The notes under the pieces were generated by a model that had not been told where the DNA came from, searched no databases, and saw only the letters and a program-made list of their open reading frames with translations. Position numbers and translations under genes: made by a program. Below, piece after piece: positions 17,807 through 27,092 of a DNA stretch of 64,000 nucleotides. Numbering within the stretch: position 1 is the first letter of the stretch; the number at the start of each line of letters is the position of its first letter. The DNA is from an uncultured Persicobacter sp. (lineage in GTDB: Bacteria; Bacteroidota; Bacteroidia; Cytophagales; Cyclobacteriaceae), in contig CANMKE010000011.1 of NCBI GenBank assembly GCA_947498325.1, forward strand, positions 1 to 64,000, written 5' to 3'.

Positions 17807-19276
17807 TTATTGATAGAGAGAAGCGGAGGAAATGGCTTCGAAATCAGCTTTCGGTGCGCCACAAAGTCCGCAGGCGTAGCTTTCCGGTAATTCGCTGAAA
17901 GGCAAACCTGGTGCCACAGGTGGCTGACTGATGATGTCGCCATAAGTGGGGTCGTAAACGGAAAAACAGCTGCTGCACTGGTGGACGGTCTTCCCCATCG
18001 GGCTGTTTTCCTTTACTTTAGGCTGATCCGTTGCCGGTGCTTCCCATTGGTCGAAATATTGCTTGCTGAGCCTGAACAGGATTTCCGGCAAATCTTCCTT
18101 CAGTACCGATGCCTCATGCAAATGGTAGGAGAGGTTGGCCGGGTCAAAACCCTTGGTGATGTAAACATGATAGGTTGGCGGCGTGGTGATCTGCTCATTT
18201 TTCTCAGGATTTTGCTGAATCCAGATACTGGTGAAAGGATCTACGGGCACGGTCGCAATGGTAAAAGTCAATCCATTGATATTGATATCGTTCTGGTCAA
18301 AGACTTTCACCAAATAACGCTTCAGGTCTTGTGCCCGTTGGTCAAGCACAGGAACGTGCCAGTTCAGCTCCAAAGAGGAGTGGGTAGGGTTAATCCCGAA
18401 TTTCCCGAGCAGTCGGAACCATGCGGTATAGTGTTTCTCAGGAATTCCCTGTACAATAAAGGACTTGAAAGGGGTGATCCCGATTTTCCCCACGCCCGTA
18501 TTGGCGCAAAGCTCACAAAGGGCCTCCATGAAGTCCAGCGTGTAGGCATTGTTTCGCCAGTACAGTCCGAGCCAGTATTTCCCATCGCCCATGCGCTGAA
18601 AGCCCTCATACTGCGGAATAGGTCCTTTTTCTTTTTTATTCTTGAAGTTGGAAGGCCGGTCGGTGAAGAGTTTATGCGATTTGATCAGCTCGAGGAGCGG
18701 ATCGGTATCGGTCCATTGCTGGCGCTGAAGAAAATCCTGATCAAGAATTTCCACCACCTCAGCAATAGCGAAACCATCAATAAGGTAAGGGAACTCAATG
18801 AGTCGATCATCCTGCGGGTTGCGCAAAAACAGGTGCCAGTCGTTTTCACTTTCCGCAGCGAGGAAGTTCAGGTTACCCGAAAACCAGGGCACGAGTTGTT
18901 GTTTGGGATCTACGAGGTTGACTTTCAGATGCGGCGAGGAGGTGATGTCGTCGAAGATAAACTGATAGGTATCTGCATGCACCCAGGGCGTACTGCTGAG
19001 GTAGCCTTCGGTAACAAATGTACTGACCACATTGTGCTTTTTATGGGTGTCGATTTCAAAAGGCAGGTGTAAATCCTGTAGTTCCTCTTCAATTTCCGTC
19101 AGGCTGAATTCCTCAGGCATGGGGAAAAGGATATCCTGCCGCGAGCCAAAGTGGAAGTAAGAGAGTCCGAAATATTTGAGCTTCTGAATCAGGCGGTGCA
19201 GTGCCGAAGGGGCGAGCATCCCACCGGTGGTGAAGATGCGTACAAGGCCTTGTTTTTTTGCTTTATAATTGTCCAT
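17807..19276 (-). CDS. Nitrite/sulfite-reductase-like half-domain protein with C-terminal rubredoxin
   Basis: A 489-residue cytosolic protein (no signal peptide). Residues about 10-60 (GMLAPSALHRLIQKLKYFG, then FHFGSRQDILFP) and about 235-320 (YWLGLYWRNNAYTL, CANTGVGKIGITPFKSFIVQG) resemble the two ferredoxin-like half-domains of NirA/CysI-type reductases. The four cysteines that hold siroheme and [4Fe-4S] in those enzymes are absent; only a CELC pair occurs in the middle. The last 60 residues are a rubredoxin: CSSC, then GLPFSELPESYACGLCG, giving the four iron ligands. It lies 33 bases downstream of the fused nitrate reductase gene on the same strand, so it is surely co-transcribed. A role as electron carrier or scaffold for nitrate or nitrite reduction is inferred from this linkage. 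Its actual partner is unknown. Confidence 0.75.
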   Translation of the reverse strand: MDNYKAKKQGLVRIFTTGGMLAPSALHRLIQKLKYFGLSYFHFGSRQDILFPMPEEFSLTEIEEELQDLHLPFEIDTHKKHNVVSTFVTEGYLSSTPWVHADTYQFIFDDITSSPHLKVNLVDPKQQLVPWFSGNLNFLAAESENDWHLFLRNPQDDRLIEFPYLIDGFAIAEVVEILDQDFLQRQQWTDTDPLLELIKSHKLFTDRPSNFKNKKEKGPIPQYEGFQRMGDGKYWLGLYWRNNAYTLDFMEALCELCANTGVGKIGITPFKSFIVQGIPEKHYTAWFRLLGKFGINPTHSSLELNWHVPVLDQRAQDLKRYLVKVFDQNDININGLTFTIATVPVDPFTSIWIQQNPEKNEQITTPPTYHVYITKGFDPANLSYHLHEASVLKEDLPEILFRLSKQYFDQWEAPATDQPKVKENSPMGKTVHQCSSCFSVYDPTYGDIISQPPVAPGLPFSELPESYACGLCGAPKADFEAISSASLYQ

Positions 19277-19309
19277 GGAAGTAATGTTTTGGTAAAGGGA
19301 ATCGGTCGG

Positions 19310-22300
19310 TTAATCGTTGAGTACAGGCGAGGCGAGGTTCTCAAGCTCACGGTTGAGGATTTGCTGCACTTCCGGCTTACAGGAACCACAGCCCAAGCCT
19401 GCTCCAGTGCTTTTGCAAAGGGTATTGAACTCCTGGCAGCCTCCAGCAATGGCCTGCTCAATATTGCCATCCCCAACATTATTGCAGGAACAGACGAGCT
19501 TCCCGAGCATGGGGACTTTTTCGCTGTTGCCCCGCAGGAGTTGCTCCCGTTCTTCGCCAAGTTCGGTGCCTTCAGAGATCAGTGATTTGAAATGTGCAAA
19601 CTCACTTTTGTCGCCCAGTAAAATGGTGCCGACCAATCGGTCGTTATGAACAATGCATTTTTTGTAATAATACTTCGAGGGGTCAGAATTAATGATCACC
19701 TCATATTTTGACTGATCCTCTTTGGCCACAAACGGCATCCCTACCGAACAAAGGTCGAGGTTGGGGATCTTCAGGATGTTCATTAAAGTGGAGCCCTGAT
19801 ATGCTGTGGAGGAGTCGCCGCAAAGCACCCTCGCACAGATGTCGGCCTGCTCTTCTGCCGCGGCAGTAATCCCGAACAGCTGGTGCTGGAATTCTGCAAT
19901 TTCCCCCATGGCATAAATGTGCGGATCGCTTGTTTTCAGGTGCCCATCGACTTTCACGCCACGCCCGCAAGACAAACCTGCTGCTTCAGCAAGCTCGATA
20001 TTTGGGCGGGTTCCAATGGCATATACAATGTAATCGGCCTGTAGTTGTGTTCCTGATTTCAGTCCTACTTTCAGTCCGCCATTGCGGTGCGGAAATACCG
20101 TCTGTACCAGGTTGTTGAAGTAAATTTTCACCCCAAGGTTTCTCATATGCTGCTGCAAAAGATCTGCCGCCAGGTAGTCGAGTTGTCTTTCCATCAGTCG
20201 GTCACTGAGCTGTACCATCGAGATTTTCACATCCACTTCCACAAGGGCGGCGGCAAGTTCGAGCCCGAGTAAACCACCCCCAACAATCAGGACTTTAGAG
20301 CCGGCTTTCAGATTTTTCTTCAGGCGGTCGGCATCTGCGCGGGTACGCATGCTCAGGACTTCCGGCAACTGCATAGGAACACCCCGCGGGATAAATGCAC
20401 GGCTGCCTGTACAAAGCACAAGGTCATCATAGGCATACACATTGCCCTGCTGATCGAAGACCTGTTTTCCTTCGCGATCGATGCTGGTGGCTTCGGCATT
20501 GAGCACCACATTGATGTTCAGCTGATCCCATTCCTGTTTTTGCATTTTCAGCAATTCTTCCCACGGTTTTTCACCATTGATATATTCTGGCAGCAGTACC
20601 CGGTTATAGAAAGGTGTTTCTTCTTTGCTGAGCACGGTAATATCATCCTGCTTATTCCAGTGGCGGTAAGATTGAATAAATCGATAAGCGGCAGCACCGG
20701 CACCGATAATGACGATGTGCTTTTTGGGCCACTCAATTTTTTCTACCTGAACATGCGAATACTTGAAATCCGGCTCTTTGGAAACAGGATCAACACGGTT
20801 GGCCGTCAGGTTGTTGGCACGGGATTTCCGGTGACTGATCCGCTTTCCCCAGTGCATGGGCAAAAAGACCACCCCCGGACGGATGTCCTCCGTTATTTTT
20901 GCACAAACTTCCACCGTTCCCCGTTCATTGGAAACGCGTACAGGCATGCCTTCTTTTATGCCTTTCATGTTGGCATCCAGCGGGTGGATCTCCAGAAAGG
21001 GCTGCGGAATATGCTGCTGGAGTTTATTGACTTTTCCCGTTCGGGTCATGGTATGCCACTGATCGCGAATACGGCCTGTGGTCAGGATTAAAGGATATTC
21101 TTCCGTAGGCAATTCCGCCACATATTGGTCTTCAGTGATGGCAAAAAGCTGTGCTTTGGTGCTTGGGGTATAGAATTTTTGATCTTCAAACAAACGGGGC
21201 GTTCCTGGGTGGGTCGGGTGAGGTACCGGCCACTGGAAAGAGCCTTCGGTCTTCAGTCGTTGATGAGAAAGGCCACTGATATCAATATTGGTGCCTTTGG
21301 TCAGGGCGCAGTGCTCATCGTAAATGTCTGCTACGGTTTCGAAATCAAAGCCGTGGAAGCCCATTTTTTTGGCAAATCGCATGAGGATTTCGGTGTCGGG
21401 CAAGGCTTCGCCCGGGGCATCGACCACCTTGGGGATATAGCTGATCCGTCGTTCGGAATTGGTCATGGTGCCTTCTTTTTCGAGCCATCCGGCAGCAGGC
21501 AATACAACATCTGCCCAGTCGATGGTGTCGGCTCGGTTGGAGATGTCCTGAACAATGACAAACGTACCCTTTTGCATGGCAAGGTCGGCCTGAATGGCAT
21601 CTGGCAAGCTTACAGAGGGGTTGGTACAGATAATCCAAAGGACTTTCAGGTCGCCACTTTGAAGGGCGTCGATAATCTCAGTAGCGGTAAATCCTGGCTT
21701 GGCGGCTACTTCTTCCACACCCCAAAAATCCGCCACTTCCTGTCGGTGGGCGGGGTTGTTCAGGTCGCGGTGCGCAGAAAGCAGGTTGGCCATACCGCCG
21801 ACTTCCCGTCCGCCCATGGCATTGGGCTGACCGGTTAGGGAGAATGGGCCAGCACCCGCGCGGCCTATCTGGCCGGTAATCAAATGAATGTTCAGCAGGC
21901 TGAGGTTTTTATCGACCCCAATAGAACTTTGGTTGAGTCCCATGGTCCACATGGAAATCAGGTTTTTGGCCTGCCCAATGTAGCGGATGGCCAGGGTGAG
22001 GTCTTGCATGGAGATGCCACACATTTGGGCGGCTTCCCGCAGGCTTCTTTTAAATGCGGCGCCTTTGGCTTCCGCAAATCCTTCGGTTTTGTTCTGCACA
22101 AAATCATAATCCACCCAGCCCTGTTCAATCAGGCCTCGGGCAATGGCATGGTGCAAAATAATATCGGTACCCGGGATAATCTGCAGGTGCAAATCGGCCT
22201 GTGCGGCAGTTTGAGTTCTGCGCGGATCGACACAAATCACTTTCACTTCTGGCTGTGCTGCTTTGTGCTGTTCGAGTCTTCTGAAAAGAATCGGATGGCA

Positions 22301-22879
22301 CCAGGCAGGGTTCGCCCCCGTGATTAGGAAGGTGTCGGCAAGCTCGATATCCGCATAGGCAATAGGAACGGCATCCTCTCCAAGTGCTTTTTTGTAACCG
22401 ACCACCGCCGATGACATGCACAGGCGGCTGTTGGTGTCGAGGTTATTGGTTTTCAGGAAACCCTTGGCCAGTTTGTTGGCCAGGTAATACTCTTCAGTGG
22501 TACATTGTCCGCTAACATAAAAGCCGACACTGTCAGGGCCATGTTTGGCGATAGTGCTTTTGAATACAGCAGCCATACGGTCAATGGCCTGATCCCAGCG
22601 GACCCGTTGCCGTGGCATCGCTTTGTGCCAGCGCATCATGGGGTGAAGAAGGCGGTCGGTTTGGTCAGCCACCACATGGTGGAGGTTCATGCCTTTTGAA
22701 CAGAGCATTCCGCGGTTCACAGGGTAATCCTCGTTCCCTTCCACGGACAGGCGGCCCTGATGATCTTTGTTGACTACAATGCCGCAACCTACCCCACAAT
22801 AAGAACAGGTTGATTTAAATTGATGAGGTGTACTTGGAGTCATAATAGTAGCGTTTTGAGGTGGAGCCTGTGGCTTCAT
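19310..22879 (-). CDS. nasA: Assimilatory nitrate reductase fused to NAD(P)H/FAD and BFD-type [2Fe-2S] domains
   Basis: A cytoplasmic enzyme of 1189 residues reducing nitrate to nitrite. Residues 1-700 form a molybdopterin oxidoreductase. The N-terminal [4Fe-4S] ligands are Cys25, Cys28, Cys32 and Cys60. The MGD-binding core contains ITGANPAWCHP and GQPNAMGGREVGGMANLL, and the molybdopterin dinucleotide-binding domain follows at about 590-700 (LILTTGRIRDQWHTMTRTG). From residue 717 a pyridine nucleotide-disulfide type FAD domain begins (IVIIGAGAAA, then VLIVGGGLLGLELA), like the NirB N-terminus. A BFD-type [2Fe-2S] domain closes the protein, with Cys1130, Cys1132, Cys1164 and Cys1167. This joins catalytic and electron-donating modules that are separate NasC/NasA-type subunits in many bacteria. 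No twin-arginine signal is present. Start may be Met1 or Met13. Confidence 0.92.
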   Translation of the reverse strand: MKPQAPPQNATIMTPSTPHQFKSTCSYCGVGCGIVVNKDHQGRLSVEGNEDYPVNRGMLCSKGMNLHHVVADQTDRLLHPMMRWHKAMPRQRVRWDQAIDRMAAVFKSTIAKHGPDSVGFYVSGQCTTEEYYLANKLAKGFLKTNNLDTNSRLCMSSAVVGYKKALGEDAVPIAYADIELADTFLITGANPAWCHPILFRRLEQHKAAQPEVKVICVDPRRTQTAAQADLHLQIIPGTDIILHHAIARGLIEQGWVDYDFVQNKTEGFAEAKGAAFKRSLREAAQMCGISMQDLTLAIRYIGQAKNLISMWTMGLNQSSIGVDKNLSLLNIHLITGQIGRAGAGPFSLTGQPNAMGGREVGGMANLLSAHRDLNNPAHRQEVADFWGVEEVAAKPGFTATEIIDALQSGDLKVLWIICTNPSVSLPDAIQADLAMQKGTFVIVQDISNRADTIDWADVVLPAAGWLEKEGTMTNSERRISYIPKVVDAPGEALPDTEILMRFAKKMGFHGFDFETVADIYDEHCALTKGTNIDISGLSHQRLKTEGSFQWPVPHPTHPGTPRLFEDQKFYTPSTKAQLFAITEDQYVAELPTEEYPLILTTGRIRDQWHTMTRTGKVNKLQQHIPQPFLEIHPLDANMKGIKEGMPVRVSNERGTVEVCAKITEDIRPGVVFLPMHWGKRISHRKSRANNLTANRVDPVSKEPDFKYSHVQVEKIEWPKKHIVIIGAGAAAYRFIQSYRHWNKQDDITVLSKEETPFYNRVLLPEYINGEKPWEELLKMQKQEWDQLNINVVLNAEATSIDREGKQVFDQQGNVYAYDDLVLCTGSRAFIPRGVPMQLPEVLSMRTRADADRLKKNLKAGSKVLIVGGGLLGLELAAALVEVDVKISMVQLSDRLMERQLDYLAADLLQQHMRNLGVKIYFNNLVQTVFPHRNGGLKVGLKSGTQLQADYIVYAIGTRPNIELAEAAGLSCGRGVKVDGHLKTSDPHIYAMGEIAEFQHQLFGITAAAEEQADICARVLCGDSSTAYQGSTLMNILKIPNLDLCSVGMPFVAKEDQSKYEVIINSDPSKYYYKKCIVHNDRLVGTILLGDKSEFAHFKSLISEGTELGEEREQLLRGNSEKVPMLGKLVCSCNNVGDGNIEQAIAGGCQEFNTLCKSTGAGLGCGSCKPEVQQILNRELENLASPVLND

Positions 22880-23303
22880 GTTTGGTAATCCTGAATTTTA
22901 CACCGCCAGCCAATAGGCCATGCGGTGTGTTTGCACTGCCGTTAAATTAAAAAGAATAGCAGATCACAGGAAGCCTCTTTCTGAAGTGAGCCTCATGGGC
23001 AAGGCTTCAATATCGAAAAAGGAAACTTGTGATCTACTGTTGATCTGGCAATTACTGCCTGTTTTTTTGATAAAGTTCAGACCACTATTTTCTTGATTTT
23101 ACAGGGTTTGGCTGTTGGTTTAATCAACAAGTCATGGTCCCCCTCCGAATCTTGATAAAATGTAATCTGTGGAAATCTTCGTAATCTGTGGGCTATAATT
23201 GCAGCCATTGTTCTCTCGACAGATCACTACTCAATATACAGAAAAGACTCAGCACCAACCTACTTGTGTGGTACTGAGTTCCGGAATTTTTAGCTTTTAT
23301 ATT
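22880..23303. other. Intergenic region upstream of the nitrate reductase gene
   Basis: 424 bases separate narK from nasA on the minus strand, long enough to hold an independent promoter for nasA. A hairpin just beyond the narK stop (23241-23279) is annotated separately. I found no TAnnTTTG element in the right orientation, no recognisable riboswitch and no ORF. Confidence 0.5.
23241..23279 (-). terminator. Putative terminator downstream of narK
   Basis: ACTCAGCACCA (23247-23257) pairs with TGGTACTGAGT (23269-23279) with one internal mismatch. On the minus strand it is followed by CTTTTC. It sits 24 bases after the narK stop codon. Confidence 0.55.
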
Positions 23304-24656
23304 TTATTCCGGGCTAAGCACCGCTTCTTCAGAAGCAGACAACTCTTCGGCCATTTCCGTAGCGGCAGATTTTTCTTCCACAGCTGAGAATCTTACTACA
23401 AACGACAGGAAGGATACCAGGGTAACGCAACCACCGATGATCAATAAAGCCTCTGGGTAAGAGATGTTTTCTGATTTCATCAGGAAGCCGGCCATTACCG
23501 CACCTGCATTACCACCTGCTCCAACAATACCGGATACAGAACCAATCGCCTTTTTGTTGATGAATGGTACCACAGAATAGGTTGCACCTTCAGACATTTG
23601 AACGAATAGCGAGAAGACAATCATGGTGGCAATTGCTACCGGAAGGATGGTCATCTGTGAGAACAACATCAAGGCAAGCCCTTCAACGAACAACACAGCG
23701 AAAAGGAACATCACACGGCCTTTAAGCCCATACTTGATACCGAATTTATCGCCGAAGAATCCACCAAGGCTACGTGCAAACAAGTTCATCAGTCCGAAAA
23801 GACCGGCAATCAGACCAGCAGTTTTAAGGTCAAGAGAGAAGAAATCTTTATAATAAATAGCGGCAATGTTGTTGATCGTCAATTCCACACCGAAACATGC
23901 TGCATAGATGAAGAACAAAGCCCATACACGGCGATCCTTCAAAGCATCCATGAAAGCACCTTCTTTTTCTTTGGCTTTCATCGCATAGTTAGGATCTTTC
24001 TTTTTAAGGTCTGCAATATTACCCTCTGGGGTATCCGTAGTTACATAATAATAAGCGATACCGAGGATGACCAATACAATACCTGGAACAACCATGGCAT
24101 ATCTCCATGAGATGGTTTCAGTATAACCCAAAGCAACAAATCCACCGAAAATCAAAGGCATAACCATCTGCGTTACACCACCACCAAGGTTACCCCAGCC
24201 AGCAGTTGTTGCATTGGCAGTTCCCACTACATTAGGCGCAAACATTACCGACGTATGGTACTGGGTGATCACAAATGAAGCTCCGATAACCCCAATCGCC
24301 AGACGGAAAAGCATGAACGACTCATAACTGTCGGCAAGGCCGATGAAAATCACTGGAATGGCACCGACAATCAGCAGCACAGAATAGGTGATCCGTGGAC
24401 CGATCTTGTCACAAAGCCAGCCGATACCCAGGCGGGCAAATACCGTGATGGCTACAGAGGAGATAATGATGTTACCGATCTGCGCCTTGGAGAGCATGAG
24501 TTCTTCGCGAACGATGGCCATTAAAGGGGCGATACCGAACCAGCCGAAGAAACAGAAGAAGAATGCCAGCCAGGTCAGGTGGAAAGTCTTCATGTGAATG
24601 GTCTTCAGACTGAAGAGGTTGATTTTGGTTGCTTTACCAACTTTAGGAGTTTCCAT
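23304..24656 (-). CDS. narK: NarK-type nitrate/nitrite transporter (MFS)
   Basis: A 450-residue integral inner-membrane protein with about twelve hydrophobic segments. Family features visible are the first helix FFFCFFGWFGIAPLM, the GWLCDKIGPRITY loop between helices 2 and 3 (the MFS A-motif region), and the glycine-rich nitrate signature TAGWGNLGGGVTQ in helix 5, with a second glycine-rich segment VSGIVGAGGNAGAV in helix 11. It would import nitrate, and possibly export nitrite, for the adjacent reductases. It lies 63 bases downstream of the outer-membrane channel gene and is probably co-transcribed with it, giving a matched outer- and inner-membrane uptake pair. Confidence 0.92.
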   Translation of the reverse strand: METPKVGKATKINLFSLKTIHMKTFHLTWLAFFFCFFGWFGIAPLMAIVREELMLSKAQIGNIIISSVAITVFARLGIGWLCDKIGPRITYSVLLIVGAIPVIFIGLADSYESFMLFRLAIGVIGASFVITQYHTSVMFAPNVVGTANATTAGWGNLGGGVTQMVMPLIFGGFVALGYTETISWRYAMVVPGIVLVILGIAYYYVTTDTPEGNIADLKKKDPNYAMKAKEKEGAFMDALKDRRVWALFFIYAACFGVELTINNIAAIYYKDFFSLDLKTAGLIAGLFGLMNLFARSLGGFFGDKFGIKYGLKGRVMFLFAVLFVEGLALMLFSQMTILPVAIATMIVFSLFVQMSEGATYSVVPFINKKAIGSVSGIVGAGGNAGAVMAGFLMKSENISYPEALLIIGGCVTLVSFLSFVVRFSAVEEKSAATEMAEELSASEEAVLSPE

Positions 24657-24719
24657 AGTCGTAAGTTTTAAGGTTAGAAGGTATTGTTGGTTGTTGGGAA
24701 ATTCAGGTTAAAGAAGCTT

Positions 24720-25997
24720 TTACAGCTTGGTCAATTTTGGTTTGAAGGTCAGCATCATCCACGCCCAGTTGTTGGTTGAGGAAGCGTCGCCTTTTTTCAG
24801 GTATTCCATGCTTTCAGTAGCGAAAAGCTGCGAATAACCTGCTTTAATGTTGAATGCTTTATTGAAGGCATAAACGAGCACAAGGTCAAATTCTGTTCCC
24901 AGCGAGCTGGAAGCGGTTACTGAACCTTCACCGGTGTAAATTGGTGCTGCAGCATTGAAAAAGTGCACATGTGCAAGGGTCGTTATTTTCTTCGCCGGCT
25001 TGTAGGTTCCTTTAATATAGTAGTCCTTCAGGCCAACGTTGCCATGCGGGTTGCCGACATAGAAGTAATCCATGAAGCCATAAAACTTGTGGTTGGTACC
25101 GTAGTCTGGCGAGAAAGCTTGAACCGTTTTGCCGCCGGCCTGGGAGTCCGTTCCCGAAAGGTAATCGATCCCCACATCGACCTTCAGTCCGCTACTAACT
25201 TTGTAGCCGATGGAACCGGCGAGCATATAGGCATTAATATATTGTTCTTCACTCAATGAACCCGACTGATAGTAGCCCTCAGCGGTTAATTTCAATGATT
25301 TGCTGATTTTGTAGTTCAGAATACCACCACTGGTTTGCTTGAAGCTTACCGAAGCCGCAGAGTCTGGGCCGTTTTGTACACCCGCATTGATCAACAATAA
25401 AGAGGCACTCAATTTGCTGAAATCCTTATGCAACCAGGCATATTGCATGGTCTTATAGTTGTTGCCATTGTAGTAGGTTCCATTAACCTTTTTGAATTCC
25501 GGCGTGTCGGCAGACTGGTTGAAGGCGGCACCGACATGTACCTGGAAAGTTGAATCGCTGAAGGTTAACTGTGCAAGATCATGACTGCGGGACTGCTGTG
25601 CCCAGGCCAGGTTTCCAAAGATTCTGGCATTGTCATAATTCAGTTCCATACGTCCGGCAGCAATGGCCCATTTCGGACTCATGTGATAACGGGCATAAGC
25701 CATGTGAATGTTGGTCAGTGATGGGTCCGATTTGTAAATCTGATCCGTGGCACCCCAAATCCGAACATCCTGAAGCGAAACCACGATGTCGATGTCGTCT
25801 CCGCTATAACCTGCATAAATGCGGGTACGCTGCTCGGTGAAAAAGGCTGCTGATCGCTGTTCGGCGTTCAGGGTCTTGAAACCATTACGGTATTCGCTTC
25901 GTGGGCGAACTTCCAGGCCAAGCTTGAACTGGGCAAGGACCGGAGAGCTAAGTAATAGTAATCCAAGACTGAATAGTAGTGTTAAAGACTTTATCAT
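24720..25997 (-). CDS. Alginate-export-type outer-membrane channel, probable nitrate porin
   Basis: The 425-residue product has a signal peptide (residues 1-22, ending PVLA-Q) and a mature beta-barrel resembling the AlgE/alginate export family (EVRPRSEYRNGFKTL, RTRIYAGYSGDDIDIVVSLQDVRIWG, AIAAGRMELNYDNARIFG). Such barrels often occur in Bacteroidota nitrate clusters, where they are presumed to let nitrate through the outer membrane. The substrate here is inferred only from position, between cobA and narK on the same strand. Its promoter region (25998-26178) contains two TACGTA motifs, at 26005-26010 and 26029-26034, that echo a palindrome in front of nirB. Confidence 0.8.
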   Translation of the reverse strand: MIKSLTLLFSLGLLLLSSPVLAQFKLGLEVRPRSEYRNGFKTLNAEQRSAAFFTEQRTRIYAGYSGDDIDIVVSLQDVRIWGATDQIYKSDPSLTNIHMAYARYHMSPKWAIAAGRMELNYDNARIFGNLAWAQQSRSHDLAQLTFSDSTFQVHVGAAFNQSADTPEFKKVNGTYYNGNNYKTMQYAWLHKDFSKLSASLLLINAGVQNGPDSAASVSFKQTSGGILNYKISKSLKLTAEGYYQSGSLSEEQYINAYMLAGSIGYKVSSGLKVDVGIDYLSGTDSQAGGKTVQAFSPDYGTNHKFYGFMDYFYVGNPHGNVGLKDYYIKGTYKPAKKITTLAHVHFFNAAAPIYTGEGSVTASSSLGTEFDLVLVYAFNKAFNIKAGYSQLFATESMEYLKKGDASSTNNWAWMMLTFKPKLTKL

Positions 25998-26178
25998 AAG
26001 TGGTTACGTATAAGGTTATATGTAAATCTACGTACTAATACTTATTTAATCAAGCTCTTATCTCAAATTTATGTAAATTTTTTAATTTTAATACAATATC
26101 ATTGATATTTTCAAAATTGAAGTGGCTTTGTGTTGGTGATTTCAAAATCAGGTAATACGTTTGATCTATGGGAAATCA

Positions 26179-26937
26179 TCAACCAGCCTCCGACAGGCGC
26201 AATACTTCAGGCGTAGTAAGCATGTCCTGTAATGCCACCACTTCCCCAATGACAATCAATGCGGGGTTCTGAATATTTTCTTTTGTTGCCAATTCAACAA
26301 TGGTGCTCAGTTGTCCGCGCAGGATTCGCTGGTTGGGCAGGCTGCCATTTTCAATGATGGCAATCGGGCAATCCTCACGGGCGGCTTTGAATATTGCAAT
26401 GATCTCGGCAAGCTTTTTGATCCCCATCAGTACAGCAACAGTACCCGAGCCTTTGGCGGCATGGTTAAGGTCTTCACTGATCAGCCCTCTGCAGGTGGTG
26501 CCTGTCACAACGGTGAAGCTGCGGACAAGGCCTCTGTGGGTTAGGGGGATGATATTGCTGCCGGTTACGCCATTAATACAACTGACACCCGGTATGACCT
26601 CAAAAGTGATCTGGGCTTGCTGGGCAACGATGAGTTCTTCGAATCCACGTCCAAACACCAAAGGGTCGCCACCTTTCAACCTTACAATATGCTGGTGGCT
26701 TTTGCTGAGCTTCAGGATAAGGGCGTTGATCGCCTGCTGATCCAGTGAATGGTGACCTGCTCGTTTTCCAACAAATATTTTTGGACAATCCGCAGGAGCG
26801 TAATTGAGCAGGGCAGTATTGCATAGGGCGTCATATAATACTACATCCGCCGATTCCAGGGCTTTCATGCCTTTGATCGTCAGTAAATCGGGGTCGCCAG
26901 GGCCGGCACCTATAAGTGTTAGTTTTGGAGCAGTCAT
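26179..26937 (-). CDS. cobA: Uroporphyrinogen-III C-methyltransferase (siroheme synthesis)
   Basis: A 252-residue SUMT enzyme that adds two methyl groups from SAM to uroporphyrinogen III, giving precorrin-2, the precursor of siroheme. The family motifs are all present: the N-terminal GAGPGDPDLLTIKG, LYDALCN, the VRLKGGDPLVFGRG loop and the PGVSCINGVTG region. It is a stand-alone methyltransferase without the CysG dehydrogenase/chelatase half, so those steps must be encoded elsewhere. Siroheme is the cofactor of NirB, encoded divergently 155 bases away, which explains its place in the cluster. Confidence 0.93.
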   Translation of the reverse strand: MTAPKLTLIGAGPGDPDLLTIKGMKALESADVVLYDALCNTALLNYAPADCPKIFVGKRAGHHSLDQQAINALILKLSKSHQHIVRLKGGDPLVFGRGFEELIVAQQAQITFEVIPGVSCINGVTGSNIIPLTHRGLVRSFTVVTGTTCRGLISEDLNHAAKGSGTVAVLMGIKKLAEIIAIFKAAREDCPIAIIENGSLPNQRILRGQLSTIVELATKENIQNPALIVIGEVVALQDMLTTPEVLRLSEAG

Positions 26938-26977
26938 ATGATTTTAATGTTTGGTTGCGTTATTTTTAACAATTAAC

Positions 26978-26993
26978 CAATATTATTATATTG
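26978..26993. promoter_or_regulatory. Palindrome in the cobA-nirB divergent region
   Basis: CAATAT, four bases, ATATTG is a perfect 6-bp inverted repeat, 41 bases from the cobA start codon. It is a candidate operator for one of the two divergent units, possibly for the NarL-like regulator encoded nearby. The sequence does not identify the regulator. Confidence 0.35.
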
Positions 26994-27045
26994 ATTGCGA
27001 TAAAATAAGGCATAAATTAAAAAATAAACAAAGAAAATTTTCAGA

Positions 27046-27065
27046 ATTACGTAAAATCACGTAAT
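27046..27065. promoter_or_regulatory. Palindromic candidate operator upstream of nirB
   Basis: ATTACGT, six bases, ACGTAAT is a perfect 7-bp inverted repeat ending 27 bases before the nirB start codon. Its TTACGTA core recurs upstream of the outer-membrane channel gene (around 26005 and 26029), suggesting a shared regulator of the nitrate cluster. Confidence 0.45.
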
Positions 27066-27092
27066 ATTGAGTATTGATAAAAAACCAAGCTT

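Noticed and set aside
17981-19072. Open frame of 363 codons on the plus strand
   Set aside because: Lies wholly antisense to the rubredoxin-domain gene, which has clear family motifs; the plus-strand translation shows no recognisable domain.
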